Source: Alcanivorax sp. DSM 26293 (GTDB lineage: Bacteria > Pseudomonadota > Gammaproteobacteria > Pseudomonadales > Alcanivoracaceae). From it: 64,000 nucleotides of DNA. Of the stretch, positions 7,465 to 16,383 are shown piece after piece; position 1 is the stretch's first letter, and every line of letters starts with the position of its first letter. Position numbers and translations under genes: made by a program. Location: assembly GCF_900107995.1 (NCBI RefSeq), contig NZ_FNUM01000004.1, positions 124,001-188,000 on the forward strand. The letters run 5' to 3'. The notes beneath the pieces are model-generated. The model saw only the letters and a program-made list of their open reading frames with translations. It was not told the origin of the DNA and ran no database searches.

Positions 7465-8226
7465 CTAACCAGCGAGCTGAACTCTCCCCGGCCAGGCGAG
7501 GATCGCGCCGGTCACCGCCAGCACCACAAACACGGCCCGGCGAAACCGCTGCTCGTCGACCCGGTGGTGCAGCACTTCCCCCAGCACCATGGCCACCACC
7601 ACCACCGGTACCAGCATGGCAATGCGCGGCGCCGCCGGCAGCAGACTGCCATCCAGCAGGAACACCAGGGTCAGCAGGCTGTTCAGGACCAGCCATACCA
7701 GAATCAGGGTGGCGCGGAAGCGTTGTTTGTCCAGGGACAGACCGCTGAGGGCATAGACCAGTAAAGGGCCGCCTGACGCGAACAGGCCATGGGTGATGCC
7801 CGCCATGAACATCCACACTCGGGCCCACAGGACTCCATGGACCGTCGCCATCGCACCGCGCCACATACGCCACAGTTCCCGACCGCTGAACCACAGCACC
7901 AGCACACCGAAGGCATGCTTGAGCACCTGGTCGCCCAGCCAGGGACGCAGCCCATAACCGGCCAGGGTCCCGATCACCATCAACGGCAGAATCAGTTGCC
8001 ACAGGGTGGGCCAGTGAATGGCATGGCGATGCCGCCAGCTGAGGGTGCTGCTCATGACGATATTGAGCGGCACCAGCACCGGCAGGATCTCCGTGATCGG
8101 CAGCACCAGGGCGCCAAGGGACAGGGCGATGACGATACTGCCGAAGCCGGTGGCCGCTTCGGTGGTGAAGGCCAGGAAGATGAACAGCCCCAGCAACAGC
8201 CAGGGCAGGGTGATCATGTCGACCAT
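7465..8226 (-). CDS. TSUP family permease (TauE/SafE-like)
   Basis: The product is 253 residues starting MVDMITLPWLLLGLF; its ATG overlaps the SDR stop (TAATG). It is nearly all membrane helices (about eight), with the family features TEAATGFGSIVIA near the N-terminus and HGLFASGGPLLVYALSG in the second half, the two halves of the TSUP repeat. TSUP proteins move sulfite, sulfonates and other small anions across the inner membrane; the substrate here is unknown. It is the last gene of the FMO operon, so a product of that pathway is a plausible cargo (inference). Confidence 0.85.
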   Translation of the reverse strand: MVDMITLPWLLLGLFIFLAFTTEAATGFGSIVIALSLGALVLPITEILPVLVPLNIVMSSTLSWRHRHAIHWPTLWQLILPLMVIGTLAGYGLRPWLGDQVLKHAFGVLVLWFSGRELWRMWRGAMATVHGVLWARVWMFMAGITHGLFASGGPLLVYALSGLSLDKQRFRATLILVWLVLNSLLTLVFLLDGSLLPAAPRIAMLVPVVVVAMVLGEVLHHRVDEQRFRRAVFVVLAVTGAILAWPGRVQLAG

Positions 8227-9023
8227 TAATGGGGTTCCAGTTCGGAGGCGAACTTGCGCACCATCATGCGCTGATAGACATCCGGGGCCAGCCGCCACAG
8301 CAGGCTGGCAAACCAGGTGAAGCGGTCCGGGAAGAGACGTTTTTTCTTGCGGTAGTACGCCTCGAACACTCGCTCGGCCATCCACTCCGGGGTCTGCATG
8401 GCACCGACCATGGAGCGGGGGTGCGCAGCGGGCTGGCCATCATGGCCCAGGGCATTGGCCTCAATGGGCGTATCCAGGAAGCTGGGATAGACCATCAGGA
8501 TATGCACCCCGTACTGGGCCACTTCCCCTCGCAATACTTCGAAAAACTGGCTCAGGGCACTTTTTGCGCTGCAATACCCGGCCCGACCCAGCACCGGCAT
8601 CCAGCCGGCCATGGAACCGATATTGATGATACCGCCACCACTGCGTTTGAGCAGCGGCAAGCAGGCCACGGCCATTTCCACCGGCGCCTGCCAGTCCACC
8701 GCCATGACCTTGCGGAACACGGCCAGGTCGGTCTTGTCCGCCAGAGAGCGGTGGGTGATACCCGCGTTGTTGATCAGCACATCCAGGCCACCTTCCTTTT
8801 CCTTGAGCAAGGCCACCAGTCGGGTGATTGCCTCACTGTCGGTCACGTCCAGCCGGTGAAAACTCACCCGGGACGGATCCTCCTTGGCCAGGGCATCAGC
8901 CCGCGCCCCCAGTTGCAGGGCATTCATATCCGTCATGATGACGCGATGGCCCAGCGCAAAGGCCTGCTGGGAGAGTGCCCAGCCAAGACCGGAGGCGGCG
9001 CCGGTAATCAGTATGGTTTTCAT
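8226..9023 (-). CDS. short-chain dehydrogenase/reductase
   Basis: The product is 265 residues starting MKTILITGAASGLG, a classical TGxxxGxG NAD(P) site. NNAGI lies near residue 90, the catalytic Ser is in IINIGSMAG, and the YxxxK pair is YCSAK near residues 151-155. The C-terminus (RLFPDRFTWFASLL) is membrane-seeking, as in SDRs acting on lipids or retinol-like alcohols. Its start overlaps the epimerase stop (ATGA). Oxidation or reduction of a hydrophobic alcohol or ketone fits beside the flavin monooxygenase. Confidence 0.85.
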   Translation of the reverse strand: MKTILITGAASGLGWALSQQAFALGHRVIMTDMNALQLGARADALAKEDPSRVSFHRLDVTDSEAITRLVALLKEKEGGLDVLINNAGITHRSLADKTDLAVFRKVMAVDWQAPVEMAVACLPLLKRSGGGIINIGSMAGWMPVLGRAGYCSAKSALSQFFEVLRGEVAQYGVHILMVYPSFLDTPIEANALGHDGQPAAHPRSMVGAMQTPEWMAERVFEAYYRKKKRLFPDRFTWFASLLWRLAPDVYQRMMVRKFASELEPH

Positions 9024-9958
9024 GGCTGCTTCCTCGGTTGTTGGCCGGCCATATAGAAGCGAAACACCTGCTCCGAGGTCTTGCGCGGGACATAACCGAA
9101 TTCTTCCTTGAGACGTCGGTTGGCCAGTACCGGTCGGTAGCGCAGGAAATTCACCTGCGCCGGGGTGTATTGGGTCAATCCAAGCCGATTGCCGAGCCAC
9201 AGGGCGGCACGAATCAGCCCGGCGGGCACGGAAATCACCGGCTTGCCGAGCAGCCGGCCCAGCTCGTGAAGACTCAGGGCCCCATCTCCGGCCAGGTTAT
9301 AACAGCCAGCTTTGCTCTCCAGGACTCCCTTCTGAATGATCTCCACCACATCCTGGTCCCAGATGAACACGAACGGCGACGCAGAACCGGCCACCGCCAC
9401 CAGGCGCGGCTTTTCAAACAACCGGGTAATCAGATTGCGGGTGTGGGCGCCCAGCACGGTACCCGGACGCAGTACCAGCTGCTTCAGTGCCGGATGGCTC
9501 TGACGATACTCCGCCAGCAGGGCTTCCACCTGGCGCTTGTGATCCGAGTAGGCAAACTCCGGATTGCCGCGCAGGGCGTCTTCCTCATCCAGCCAGGCGG
9601 GGTTGTCTGGGTGGTAGCCATAGGCGGCGCCGGAGCTGGTCACCACCAGCTGTTCCACGCCCGCCGCCACACAGGCGTCCAGCACGTTGCGGGTGCCATT
9701 CACATCGATATCAAAATCCCGGGCCCGGTCACCGGAATCCTCCAGCACCGCGGCCAGATGCACCACTTGGTGTATCCCATGCTCACGGATCAGGTGCTTC
9801 AGGTCCGGGTCACGGATATCCATGACAAAAAACGGGAAATCGGCACTGTCATCCGCCCGGATATCCACCCCGACCACATGGTGGTCCTGGCTCAGCCGAC
9901 GGGCGACCTGGCTACCAATGTAGCCGGCGGCACCGGTGATCAGGATGCGTCGTTGCAT
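9020..9958 (-). CDS. NAD-dependent epimerase/dehydratase (extended SDR)
   Basis: The product is 312 residues with GAAGYIG at residues 8-14, VHLAAVLEDSG, TSSGAAYG and the YxxxK pair in YSDHK near residues 136-140. The later part (FVFIWDQDVVEII, YNLAGDGALSLHELG) is typical of extended SDRs acting on nucleotide sugars or hydroxy-lipids. It overlaps the transporter gene upstream by 19 bp and the SDR downstream by four. The substrate is unknown; membership of the FMO operon argues against a housekeeping sugar role. Confidence 0.85.
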   Translation of the reverse strand: MQRRILITGAAGYIGSQVARRLSQDHHVVGVDIRADDSADFPFFVMDIRDPDLKHLIREHGIHQVVHLAAVLEDSGDRARDFDIDVNGTRNVLDACVAAGVEQLVVTSSGAAYGYHPDNPAWLDEEDALRGNPEFAYSDHKRQVEALLAEYRQSHPALKQLVLRPGTVLGAHTRNLITRLFEKPRLVAVAGSASPFVFIWDQDVVEIIQKGVLESKAGCYNLAGDGALSLHELGRLLGKPVISVPAGLIRAALWLGNRLGLTQYTPAQVNFLRYRPVLANRRLKEEFGYVPRKTSEQVFRFYMAGQQPRKQP

Positions 9959-10860
9959 GATGCCTCCTCGCGGTTTTGGCGATCGTCATGGCCCCGCGAC
10001 CACCACCAGGCCAGCAGCAGACCGGAAATCAGGTGCCAGACCCCCCAGAAGGCGGCAATCAGGATCATGCCGCTGGCCTGGGGGAAAAAGGTAAACAGGA
10101 TGGCCAGCCCCAGACCGGAGTTCTGGATGCCCACTTCCATGGTGATGGCTCGGCGGTCCTGCCGGGGCAGGCCGGTGAGTCCCCCGGCGAAGGCGCCCAT
10201 GCCCAGGGCCAGCAGGTTCTGCAACACCACCAGGATGACAATGCGATCCGCCGTGGCCAGAAACACCTCCATGTTGTTGCCGAAGGCCACACCGACAAAC
10301 AACAAGAGCACCAGCAAGGTGATGACCCGCATGGGCTTTTCCGCCCTGGCAGCAAAACGGGGAAACAGTTTGCCGGTCATCATTCCCACCAGCAGCGGCA
10401 GGCCCAGCACCAGCGCCACCAGGATCAGGATGTTCATGCTGTCCAGCTGGATGTCTGTCAGCATCGACCGGGTATGCGGGTTGAGCCAGCCGTAGAGCGC
10501 AAAGTTGAACGGCGTCATCACCATGGCCGCCAGGCTGGAGACTGCCGTCATGCTCACCGACACGGCCACGTTGGCCCGGGCCAGCCAGGTCATGATGTTG
10601 GAGAACGAGCCTCCGGGGCAGGACGCCACCAGAATCATCCCCAGGGCCATTTCCGGATCCACTTCGAAGAACCAGGTGGTCAGGCAGGTGGCCGCGGGCA
10701 GCAGTACGAACTGGGCAAGCAGACCGACAATGGGCGCATCCGGGCGCTTGAGCACCCGGCGAAAATCCTCACCGGTGAGTGACAGCGACACCCCGAACAT
10801 CATAAATGCCAGGATCACATTGAGAATCAGCAGATTCTCGCTACTGAACTGCACCTCCAC
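9940..10860 (-). CDS. bile acid:sodium symporter (BASS) family transporter
   Basis: The product is 306 residues from a probable GTG at 10860 (no good ATG is nearby; GGGGTGTGA lies just upstream). It has about nine to ten membrane helices. The family motifs are MMFGVSLSLTGEDF in the first helical pair, ASCPGGSFSNIMTWLA (the discontinuous Na+-site helix) and MEVGIQNSGLGLAI. BASS proteins import organic anions with sodium. It probably brings in or exports the substrate of the neighbouring flavin monooxygenase and dehydrogenases; that is inference. Confidence 0.85.
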   Translation of the reverse strand: MEVQFSSENLLILNVILAFMMFGVSLSLTGEDFRRVLKRPDAPIVGLLAQFVLLPAATCLTTWFFEVDPEMALGMILVASCPGGSFSNIMTWLARANVAVSVSMTAVSSLAAMVMTPFNFALYGWLNPHTRSMLTDIQLDSMNILILVALVLGLPLLVGMMTGKLFPRFAARAEKPMRVITLLVLLLFVGVAFGNNMEVFLATADRIVILVVLQNLLALGMGAFAGGLTGLPRQDRRAITMEVGIQNSGLGLAILFTFFPQASGMILIAAFWGVWHLISGLLLAWWWSRGHDDRQNREEASCNDAS

Positions 10861-10861
10861 C

Positions 10862-12154
10862 TCACACCCCCTGTTTCAGGTCGGCGATGTGGGCGTTAAC
10901 CGCCTTGCGATAGCTGTCCTTGTGCACGTAGTAGGCCATACGCTCAAGCTTGAGATAGTCGAAGCCCCCATCCAGCGTCTGGCCGGCTTCGGCGGTGGCT
11001 TTCTGTTCCAGCGCCTCTGCCACCGGATGGTTGTTCTCTCTGGCCTTGATATAGAGCGCCACCATTTCCGCCTGCTCATTACGCCCTTCCCAACCCAGAC
11101 CAGCCGCTTCCACCATGCCCATCATGAACAGGTTACGGTGCTGGGGATGGAACACGTTCAGATACAGCTGCGGCGCATCCGCGTTATGCCAATTCAGTTC
11201 CCCGGCATCGATAAAGGGGTAATCCAGCTTGTAACCGGTGGCCATCAACACCAGGTCATAAACCCGGGACTGGCCATCCGCAAAGGTTACCGTGTCGCCC
11301 ACCACCCCGACGATGTCGCCGTGGGGGGTAATGTCACCATGACCCAGGTGGTGCAGCACCAGGGAATTGATCACCGGGTGGGATTCATACATCCGGTAGG
11401 AAGGCTCCGGCAGTCCGTAATCACTGGGCTTGCCGACGATGAGACGGATTAGCCTGGCATCCAGGCGTTGTTTGAGACTCCGGGGCAACTTGATCTTGCC
11501 CCCGATGCTGTCGGTGGGTTTCCCGCCGATAAACTTGGGCAGGAAGTAATACCCCCGGCGCACGGACAGGTCCACACTGGCCGCCCGGTGCACCGCATCC
11601 ACGGCAATATCGCAGGCAGAGTTACCGCACCCCACAATCAGCACCCGTTTGCCGTCAAACACCGAGGCATCACGATACTCGCAGGAGTGCATCAACTGCC
11701 CCTCGAACTTGCCCGGCAAACTGGCCTGATTGGGCTTGTGCAAGGTGCCATTGGCAATCAACACGCCCTGGAAGTGACGGCTTTGCGTTTCTCCGTCGCG
11801 CTCGGTGGTTACCTGCCAGCCATCGCCCTCTCGTTCCACCCGCACCACCCGCGTGGAAAATTCGTAGTGCCGATAAAGATCGAAATGACGGGCATAGGCC
11901 TGAAAATAACGCTTCATCTCACTGTGATGCGGGTAGGTGGCCACCTCATCCGGCATGGGGAATTCGCTGAACTCGGTCATGCCCTTGGAGGAGATCAGAT
12001 GGGCAGACTGATACATGGTGCTGTGGGGATTATCGATATCCCACAGGCCGCCCACATCGCTGTTCAGGTCGAACCCGATGAAAGGAATATCGTATTTGCT
12101 CAGGTTTCTGGCGGTGGCAAGGCCCATGGGGCCGGCGCCGATCACTGCGTACAT
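10862..12154 (-). CDS. flavin-containing monooxygenase (FMO/BVMO class B)
   Basis: The product is 430 residues. The FAD site GAGPMG is at residues 6-11, the FMO fingerprint FEGQLMHSCEY (FxGxxxHxxxY) near 148-158, and the NADPH site VGCGNSACDIA near 172. ATGYKLDYPF is the C-terminal ATG motif. It should use NADPH and O2 to oxygenate a nucleophile, or a ketone if it acts as a Baeyer-Villiger enzyme. It is the first gene of a five-gene operon divergent from an AraC regulator, an arrangement like the mycobacterial virS-mymA region. Alkane or ketone oxidation is possible in this kind of organism but not shown. Confidence 0.9.
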   Translation of the reverse strand: MYAVIGAGPMGLATARNLSKYDIPFIGFDLNSDVGGLWDIDNPHSTMYQSAHLISSKGMTEFSEFPMPDEVATYPHHSEMKRYFQAYARHFDLYRHYEFSTRVVRVEREGDGWQVTTERDGETQSRHFQGVLIANGTLHKPNQASLPGKFEGQLMHSCEYRDASVFDGKRVLIVGCGNSACDIAVDAVHRAASVDLSVRRGYYFLPKFIGGKPTDSIGGKIKLPRSLKQRLDARLIRLIVGKPSDYGLPEPSYRMYESHPVINSLVLHHLGHGDITPHGDIVGVVGDTVTFADGQSRVYDLVLMATGYKLDYPFIDAGELNWHNADAPQLYLNVFHPQHRNLFMMGMVEAAGLGWEGRNEQAEMVALYIKARENNHPVAEALEQKATAEAGQTLDGGFDYLKLERMAYYVHKDSYRKAVNAHIADLKQGV

Positions 12155-12255
12155 GGCTGTCCCGATAACTATTATTATTTCCCGGATCCGGGGTTTGCCG
12201 AGTTGGACTCAGCATTTGGTATGATGTCTACTTTACGGTCGACCGGCTGCAGGCT

Positions 12256-12295
12256 CACGGCCAATTCGGGACCTTGCCACGGTTAATTCGGGACC
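12256..12295. promoter_or_regulatory. tandem direct-repeat operator for the AraC regulator (putative)
   Basis: Two 18-bp copies of CACGGnnAATTCGGGACC start at 12256 and 12278, exactly 22 bp apart, with only the nn positions differing. A two-turn spacing is typical of AraC-family dimer sites. They lie 32 bp upstream of the AraC ATG and about 100 bp upstream of the FMO start, a suitable place to control both genes. Confidence 0.75.
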
Positions 12296-12326
12296 GGATA
12301 TCACTCCTTACCACTATGGCGCCCCC

Positions 12327-13295
12327 ATGACGCACACCCCCACCGTGACAGTGCGCTTTACCCAGGCGATCAGCCAGGCGGCTCAACAGCTGGGCTTTGC
12401 CTTGCCCGCCAAACTGCAAAAGGCGGTCGGCGAACAGGACCGAGTCAGCCTGGCATTGCAGGGAGAGATCTGGGAAAGCTTCTGCGAGCAGGCCCAGGAT
12501 CCACTGGTGGGAATCCAGTTCGGGCTGGCCCTGCAGGTCGGCCACCTGGATACCGTAGGGATGGTGCTGATGAGCTGCGACACCGTGGAAGACGCCCTGG
12601 ATTCGCTGATGGATTACTACCCCATCGTCGGCGAAGGGGGGATCTTCTCCTACCGGGTGAACCAGGGCGAATGCGAGATTCGTTACCAACCCCAGTACAG
12701 CGTACGTCAGCCGGAACGGGTGGAGGCGGCCATGACCGCGCTGCTGCAACTGTCCCGCTGGACCACCGGCAACCAGTTACAGGCCAGCCGCATGACCTTC
12801 GCTCACCCGGCGCTGGACGACAATCGCCGCTACCAGTCCCTGCTCGGATTGCCGGTGCGATTTGCGGCGGAGCACAACACCCTGGTGCTACCCGCCAGCG
12901 ACCTGACCATGCCGCTGATCCATGCCAACCCGTCCCTGTGTCATCACCTGCGCACCCTGGCTGACCAGCTGCTGGACAACCTGGGCAGCCAGTCTCTCAG
13001 TGCCACCGTCCGCGACCTGCTCCGCCAGCATCCCCATTGGGGCAAGGAAAAGGTCGCCGAGCAGCTGGCCATGAGCGGGCGCCATCTGGTGCGCAAACTG
13101 GGAGAGGAAGGCAGCAGCTTCAAACTGCTGCGTGATGCGTTACTGCAAGGGATGGCGGAGACGGAATTACAGGCCGGCACCCGGCTGGCCGATATCGCCG
13201 ACAAGCTGGGCTTTTCCGATGAAAGCGCCTTTTCCAAGGCCTTCAAACGCTGGACCGGCATGACGCCGGCAAACTACCGCGAAGAAAAACGATAA
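12327..13295 (+). CDS. AraC-family transcriptional regulator (OruR/VirS type)
   Basis: The product is 322 residues. The N-terminal 190 residues match the Arabinose_bd/OruR-type sensor domain (DPLVGIQFGLALQVGHLDTVGMVLMSC). The C-terminal 90 form the two-helix-turn-helix AraC domain, ending with ADIADKLGFSDESAFSKAFKRWTGMTPANYR. It is divergent from the FMO operon and most likely activates it with a hydrophobic effector. A tandem repeat upstream is its probable site. A heptamer/REP repeat follows the gene. Confidence 0.9.
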   Translation: MTHTPTVTVRFTQAISQAAQQLGFALPAKLQKAVGEQDRVSLALQGEIWESFCEQAQDPLVGIQFGLALQVGHLDTVGMVLMSCDTVEDALDSLMDYYPIVGEGGIFSYRVNQGECEIRYQPQYSVRQPERVEAAMTALLQLSRWTTGNQLQASRMTFAHPALDDNRRYQSLLGLPVRFAAEHNTLVLPASDLTMPLIHANPSLCHHLRTLADQLLDNLGSQSLSATVRDLLRQHPHWGKEKVAEQLAMSGRHLVRKLGEEGSSFKLLRDALLQGMAETELQAGTRLADIADKLGFSDESAFSKAFKRWTGMTPANYREEKR

Positions 13296-13318
13296 CGCCG
13301 ATTTCGCCCCGTCTTTTG

Positions 13319-13469
13319 CAGGAGCGCCGCTTGAGGCGCGAAACAAGCGAAGCGAGTAACGAGTTTCGAGTAACGAGAAGCGAGACGCAAAACCGGTTGT
13401 GCTTTTCGCTTCTCGTTACTCGCAACTCGCAACTCGAAACTGCTATCCCTCCTCAAGCGGCGCCCCTAC
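13319..13469. repeat. heptamer-armed inverted repeat inside REP-like palindrome (element A)
   Basis: The outer arms are REP-like: GGAGCGCCGCTTGAGG at 13321-13336 pairs with CCTCAAGCGGCGCCCC around 13451-13466. Inside lie five 7-bp units at 13351-13385 (for example AGCGAGT, AACGAGT) and, in inverted orientation, five units at 13407-13441 (for example CGTTACT, CGCAACT). A 21-bp core separates them. The whole would form a nested hairpin between the AraC gene and the convergent crotonase gene. Confidence 0.85.
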
Positions 13470-13507
13470 AAAACACGGACTTCGCAGAAAATATTCCGGG
13501 CGCCCTG

Positions 13508-14374
13508 TTAACCAAGCTCCGGCTCATGCCAGAAATCGAACTGCTGCGGAATATCCGCCATCGCCGTTTCGAAACGCGGCTCGCGTTTTTCCAGGAAGGA
13601 GGTAAAGCCGTCGCGACCGTCCCAGAATTCATTGGACCAGTAGATCATTTTTGACTCCACCGCATGGGCCTGCATGGGGTGGGCAAAGTTGGGATTGCGC
13701 CACAGCATCTGCTTGGCCAGGGCCGCCGCCACCGGGGAGCTCTTGGCGATCAGCTTGCGGGCAATGCAGCGCGCCACGTCCACCACTTCACCCTTGTCAT
13801 GGGCACTGTGGAACAGCCCCGCGGCCACGCCTTCCTCGGCCATGAAGATGTCACCGCTGATCACCCATTCCATGGCTTTCTGGATGCCCACCACCCGCGG
13901 CAAAAACCAGGAGGAACAGGCTTCCGGGGTCAACCCCCGCTGGGTAAAGACAAAGCCGATCTTGCTGTTGGCCGCCACCAGACGAATGTCCATGGGCAGG
14001 GTCATGGTGATCCCCACGCCAACGGCGGCGCCATTGATCGCACCGATCACCGGCTTGCGACAGTTGTAGATGGCCAGGGACACTTCGCCACCGGAATCAC
14101 GAATCTGCTCCAGGGGCGGGTCCATGCCCTCGGCCTCATCGTAGCCAAACACATTGCCGCCCTCTTCCGGCTGCATTTCCATGCCGGCACAGAACACCTT
14201 GCCGGCACCGGTCACGATCACCGCGCGCACTGCGTCATTGCGGTCCGCTTCAGCAAAGGCATGGACCAGCTCATCCTTCATGCGCAGGGTAAAAGCGTTC
14301 AGCCGATCGGGACGGTTGAGGGTAATGGTAAGAATCTGTTCATCCAGATCGGTGGAAATATGCTGGTAATCCAT
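13508..14374 (-). CDS. enoyl-CoA hydratase/isomerase family protein (crotonase)
   Basis: The product is 288 residues. Crotonase features are FCAGMEM (CoA-binding/oxyanion region), KPVIGAINGAAVGVGITMTLPMD (second oxyanion segment) and FTQRGLTPEACSSWFLPRVVG, where the Glu in TPEA fits the catalytic hydratase position. It should act on an acyl-CoA in fatty acid or side-chain degradation. The 3'-neighbour on the same strand is an AraC regulator 13 bp upstream of its start, so the two are probably cotranscribed. The exact reaction is open. Confidence 0.85.
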   Translation of the reverse strand: MDYQHISTDLDEQILTITLNRPDRLNAFTLRMKDELVHAFAEADRNDAVRAVIVTGAGKVFCAGMEMQPEEGGNVFGYDEAEGMDPPLEQIRDSGGEVSLAIYNCRKPVIGAINGAAVGVGITMTLPMDIRLVAANSKIGFVFTQRGLTPEACSSWFLPRVVGIQKAMEWVISGDIFMAEEGVAAGLFHSAHDKGEVVDVARCIARKLIAKSSPVAAALAKQMLWRNPNFAHPMQAHAVESKMIYWSNEFWDGRDGFTSFLEKREPRFETAMADIPQQFDFWHEPELG

Positions 14375-14387
14375 GGAGCCTCCATCG

Positions 14388-15146
14388 TTATTCTTTCAGG
14401 TGCACCACCTGCACCGGTAGACCCCGAGCATACCGCGATGGCAGGGCGTCGAACATGGCGCGCAGGGTGCGATTGAGGTGGGGTTGATCGTAGAAGCCGG
14501 CGGCCACCGCCAGTTCAGTGAAATTCATGCCGCTACGCCACAAGGCCAGCGCTCGCTGGCACTTGAGGTGCAGCTGATAACGTTTGAGGGATACGCCGAG
14601 CTGTTCACGAAACAGGTGCCGGAACCGGGAGGCAGACAGATTGGCGCGCTCTGCCAGGGCATCCATGGCAGGCACCGCCTCTGCGGCACGCATCCGGCGG
14701 CAGGCGTCAGCGATTCGAGGGTCCAGAGGCAGGGGGTCGGCAAGCGCCCGCAGGCCCTGGAGAAAGAGCCGGGCGTTTTCTTCACTGCCGTTGCGCACCA
14801 GAGCCGCAATCTGGGCACAGCACCAGCGTTGCTGCCTGTCATCCAGGCCACCAAGACGGGACAGGGCCCGCCAGGCCGGCTCATCCGGATCCAGGTGAAC
14901 CACCGCCACCGGCCCCTGACTGTTGAGACTCTGAGGCACATCCGGGGGCACCAGCACCACCTGTTGCTGGCACGGGCGGCCATCCACCGTGACCCGAAGC
15001 GGCTGGCTCAACCCCACCAACAGGGAGGCGGCCACATGCTGGTGGGGCTGGTTATCGATGGCAGGCATCACCATCAGCCAGCCACCCTGCCAGAGAAACA
15101 GAGGAGTCAGCGGCACATCCGGTGACGATGAGGCGTTGTCATTCAT
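14388..15146 (-). CDS. AraC-family transcriptional regulator
   Basis: The product is 252 residues. The N-terminal part (residues 1-140) resembles a cupin-like sensor (PHQHVAASLLVGL, QQVVLVPPDVPQSL). The C-terminal AraC DNA-binding domain includes LAERANLSASRFRHLFREQLGVSLKRYQLHLK and LAVAAGFYDQPHLNRTLRAMFDALPSRY. It lies immediately upstream of the crotonase gene on the same strand and may regulate it. The effector is unknown. Confidence 0.85.
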   Translation of the reverse strand: MNDNASSSPDVPLTPLFLWQGGWLMVMPAIDNQPHQHVAASLLVGLSQPLRVTVDGRPCQQQVVLVPPDVPQSLNSQGPVAVVHLDPDEPAWRALSRLGGLDDRQQRWCCAQIAALVRNGSEENARLFLQGLRALADPLPLDPRIADACRRMRAAEAVPAMDALAERANLSASRFRHLFREQLGVSLKRYQLHLKCQRALALWRSGMNFTELAVAAGFYDQPHLNRTLRAMFDALPSRYARGLPVQVVHLKE

Positions 15147-15190
15147 AACCGCCGATCATGCCCGCCCGGCCACGGGCGGGCAATGGGCGA

Positions 15191-15679
15191 TCAGGCCGAT
15201 AGGCGACGGCCAACGCCCAGCTTGTGTGCCAGCTCGATGCTGACAAACATGGGGCCGACCAGAAGAAACACCAGATCATCCACAAAGGAGGGTTTCTTGC
15301 CCTCCACCTTGTGGCCCCATACCTGCACCGCCCAGGCCAGCAGCCATAGCCCTGCCGCACTCCAGGCCAAGGACAGGCCGCTGCGATCCACCGCCACGAT
15401 GATCGCCAGGGACACCGCCAGCCAGCCGGCCATCAGCACGGTCATGCCCAGGGACATGCGAAAATAAAACGGCATGCAGATCGCCGCCAGCAGGGTGCCG
15501 CCGTTGACCCAATAGGCCCCGGCCCCCTCCAGGCCCAGCCATTGCCCCAGCGGCAACAGCCAGAACAGCCCGAGGGTGGAAACAAAAATAGCTGGCACAC
15601 AGAGGATATGAACCCACTGGTTGACCGGGTTCTGATGACTCTCGCCATAATCGGCCAGAAAGGTTTGCAGATTACGCAT
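15191..15679 (-). CDS. DUF962/Mpo1-like membrane protein
   Basis: The product is 162 residues, starting MRNLQTFLADYGESH, with GGGAGA upstream. The N-terminal motif H-x-x-P-x-N-x-x-x-H (HQNPVNQWVHILCVP) and the C-terminal HKVEGKKPSFVDDLVFLLVGPMF carry the histidines that define DUF962. About four membrane helices lie between. The yeast member Mpo1 is an Fe(II) dioxygenase that removes one carbon from 2-hydroxy fatty acids, so a lipid alpha-oxidation role is possible. A longer start at 15763 is less likely because it lacks a ribosome site. Confidence 0.8.
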   Translation of the reverse strand: MRNLQTFLADYGESHQNPVNQWVHILCVPAIFVSTLGLFWLLPLGQWLGLEGAGAYWVNGGTLLAAICMPFYFRMSLGMTVLMAGWLAVSLAIIVAVDRSGLSLAWSAAGLWLLAWAVQVWGHKVEGKKPSFVDDLVFLLVGPMFVSIELAHKLGVGRRLSA

Positions 15680-15831
15680 GACAGCTCTCCCGAGTTGTTG
15701 TTTTGAGCTGCCATGAAAGATAGCGCCCGGCCTGGACGCGGGATTGTACGCAGGGGTCATCACTGATCGGGAACAGCGCCTGCGTCTGGCATTCCTGCTG
15801 ACCGGCGACCCATCGCTGATTCAGGACCGGG

Positions 15832-16239
15832 TCAGTCGCAACCTCGCCGGCTGTCCTTGAGGGCTCGCAACACCTGCTCACGGGTGAGCAACCCCACCAG
15901 AATGCCCTTGTCGTCCACCACCGGATAGATCTTGGGCTTCTGGGTGACCATCAGCTCGGCCACGTTCACCGCCGAGTCCTGCTCATGCACGGTGAGAGGC
16001 TCGCCATGCATGAATTCTTCCACCACCAGGCTGCCCTCGCAGTGATAGCTGGATATCAGCAACTTGCGCAGACAATCCTGCTCCGACACAAAGCCCACCA
16101 CCTTGTTGTGATCATCCACCACTGGCAGACCGGTGAATTTGTGCTGCAGCAGAATGTCCACCACCTCAGTCAGCTCCGTGCCGGTTTTCACCGCCGCCGG
16201 ATGTTTGGCCATCAGGGACCGCACCGTTAGTTCGCTCAT
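15832..16239 (-). CDS. two-CBS-domain protein
   Basis: The product is 135 residues made of a tandem CBS pair. The first repeat is residues 5-65 (VRSLMAKHPAAV, TGLPVVDDHNKVVGFVSEQD) and the second 70-130 (VEEFMHGEPLTV, IYPVVDDKGILVGLLTREQVLRAL). CBS pairs bind adenine nucleotides and regulate partner proteins. No partner domain is fused. The gene is divergent from the ATPase/MscS operon; the intergenic region is 144 bp. Function unknown. Confidence 0.85.
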   Translation of the reverse strand: MSELTVRSLMAKHPAAVKTGTELTEVVDILLQHKFTGLPVVDDHNKVVGFVSEQDCLRKLLISSYHCEGSLVVEEFMHGEPLTVHEQDSAVNVAELMVTQKPKIYPVVDDKGILVGLLTREQVLRALKDSRRGCD

Positions 16240-16383
16240 GGCTGTCTCCTTGGATTGAGCCTTTATTGACTATACCACTGTGCTACCGTCAATAGCCTGT
16301 CGATAGCCCATGGGGAATATCAATGGATGACGGGGTGGCTACCGGTTCCTACAATGGGCCTTGCTGAGGAAAAGGAATTGCGA

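Noticed and set aside
10505-11452. Plus-strand open frame of 315 codons
   Set aside because: Antisense to the BASS and flavin monooxygenase genes, both of which have clear motifs.
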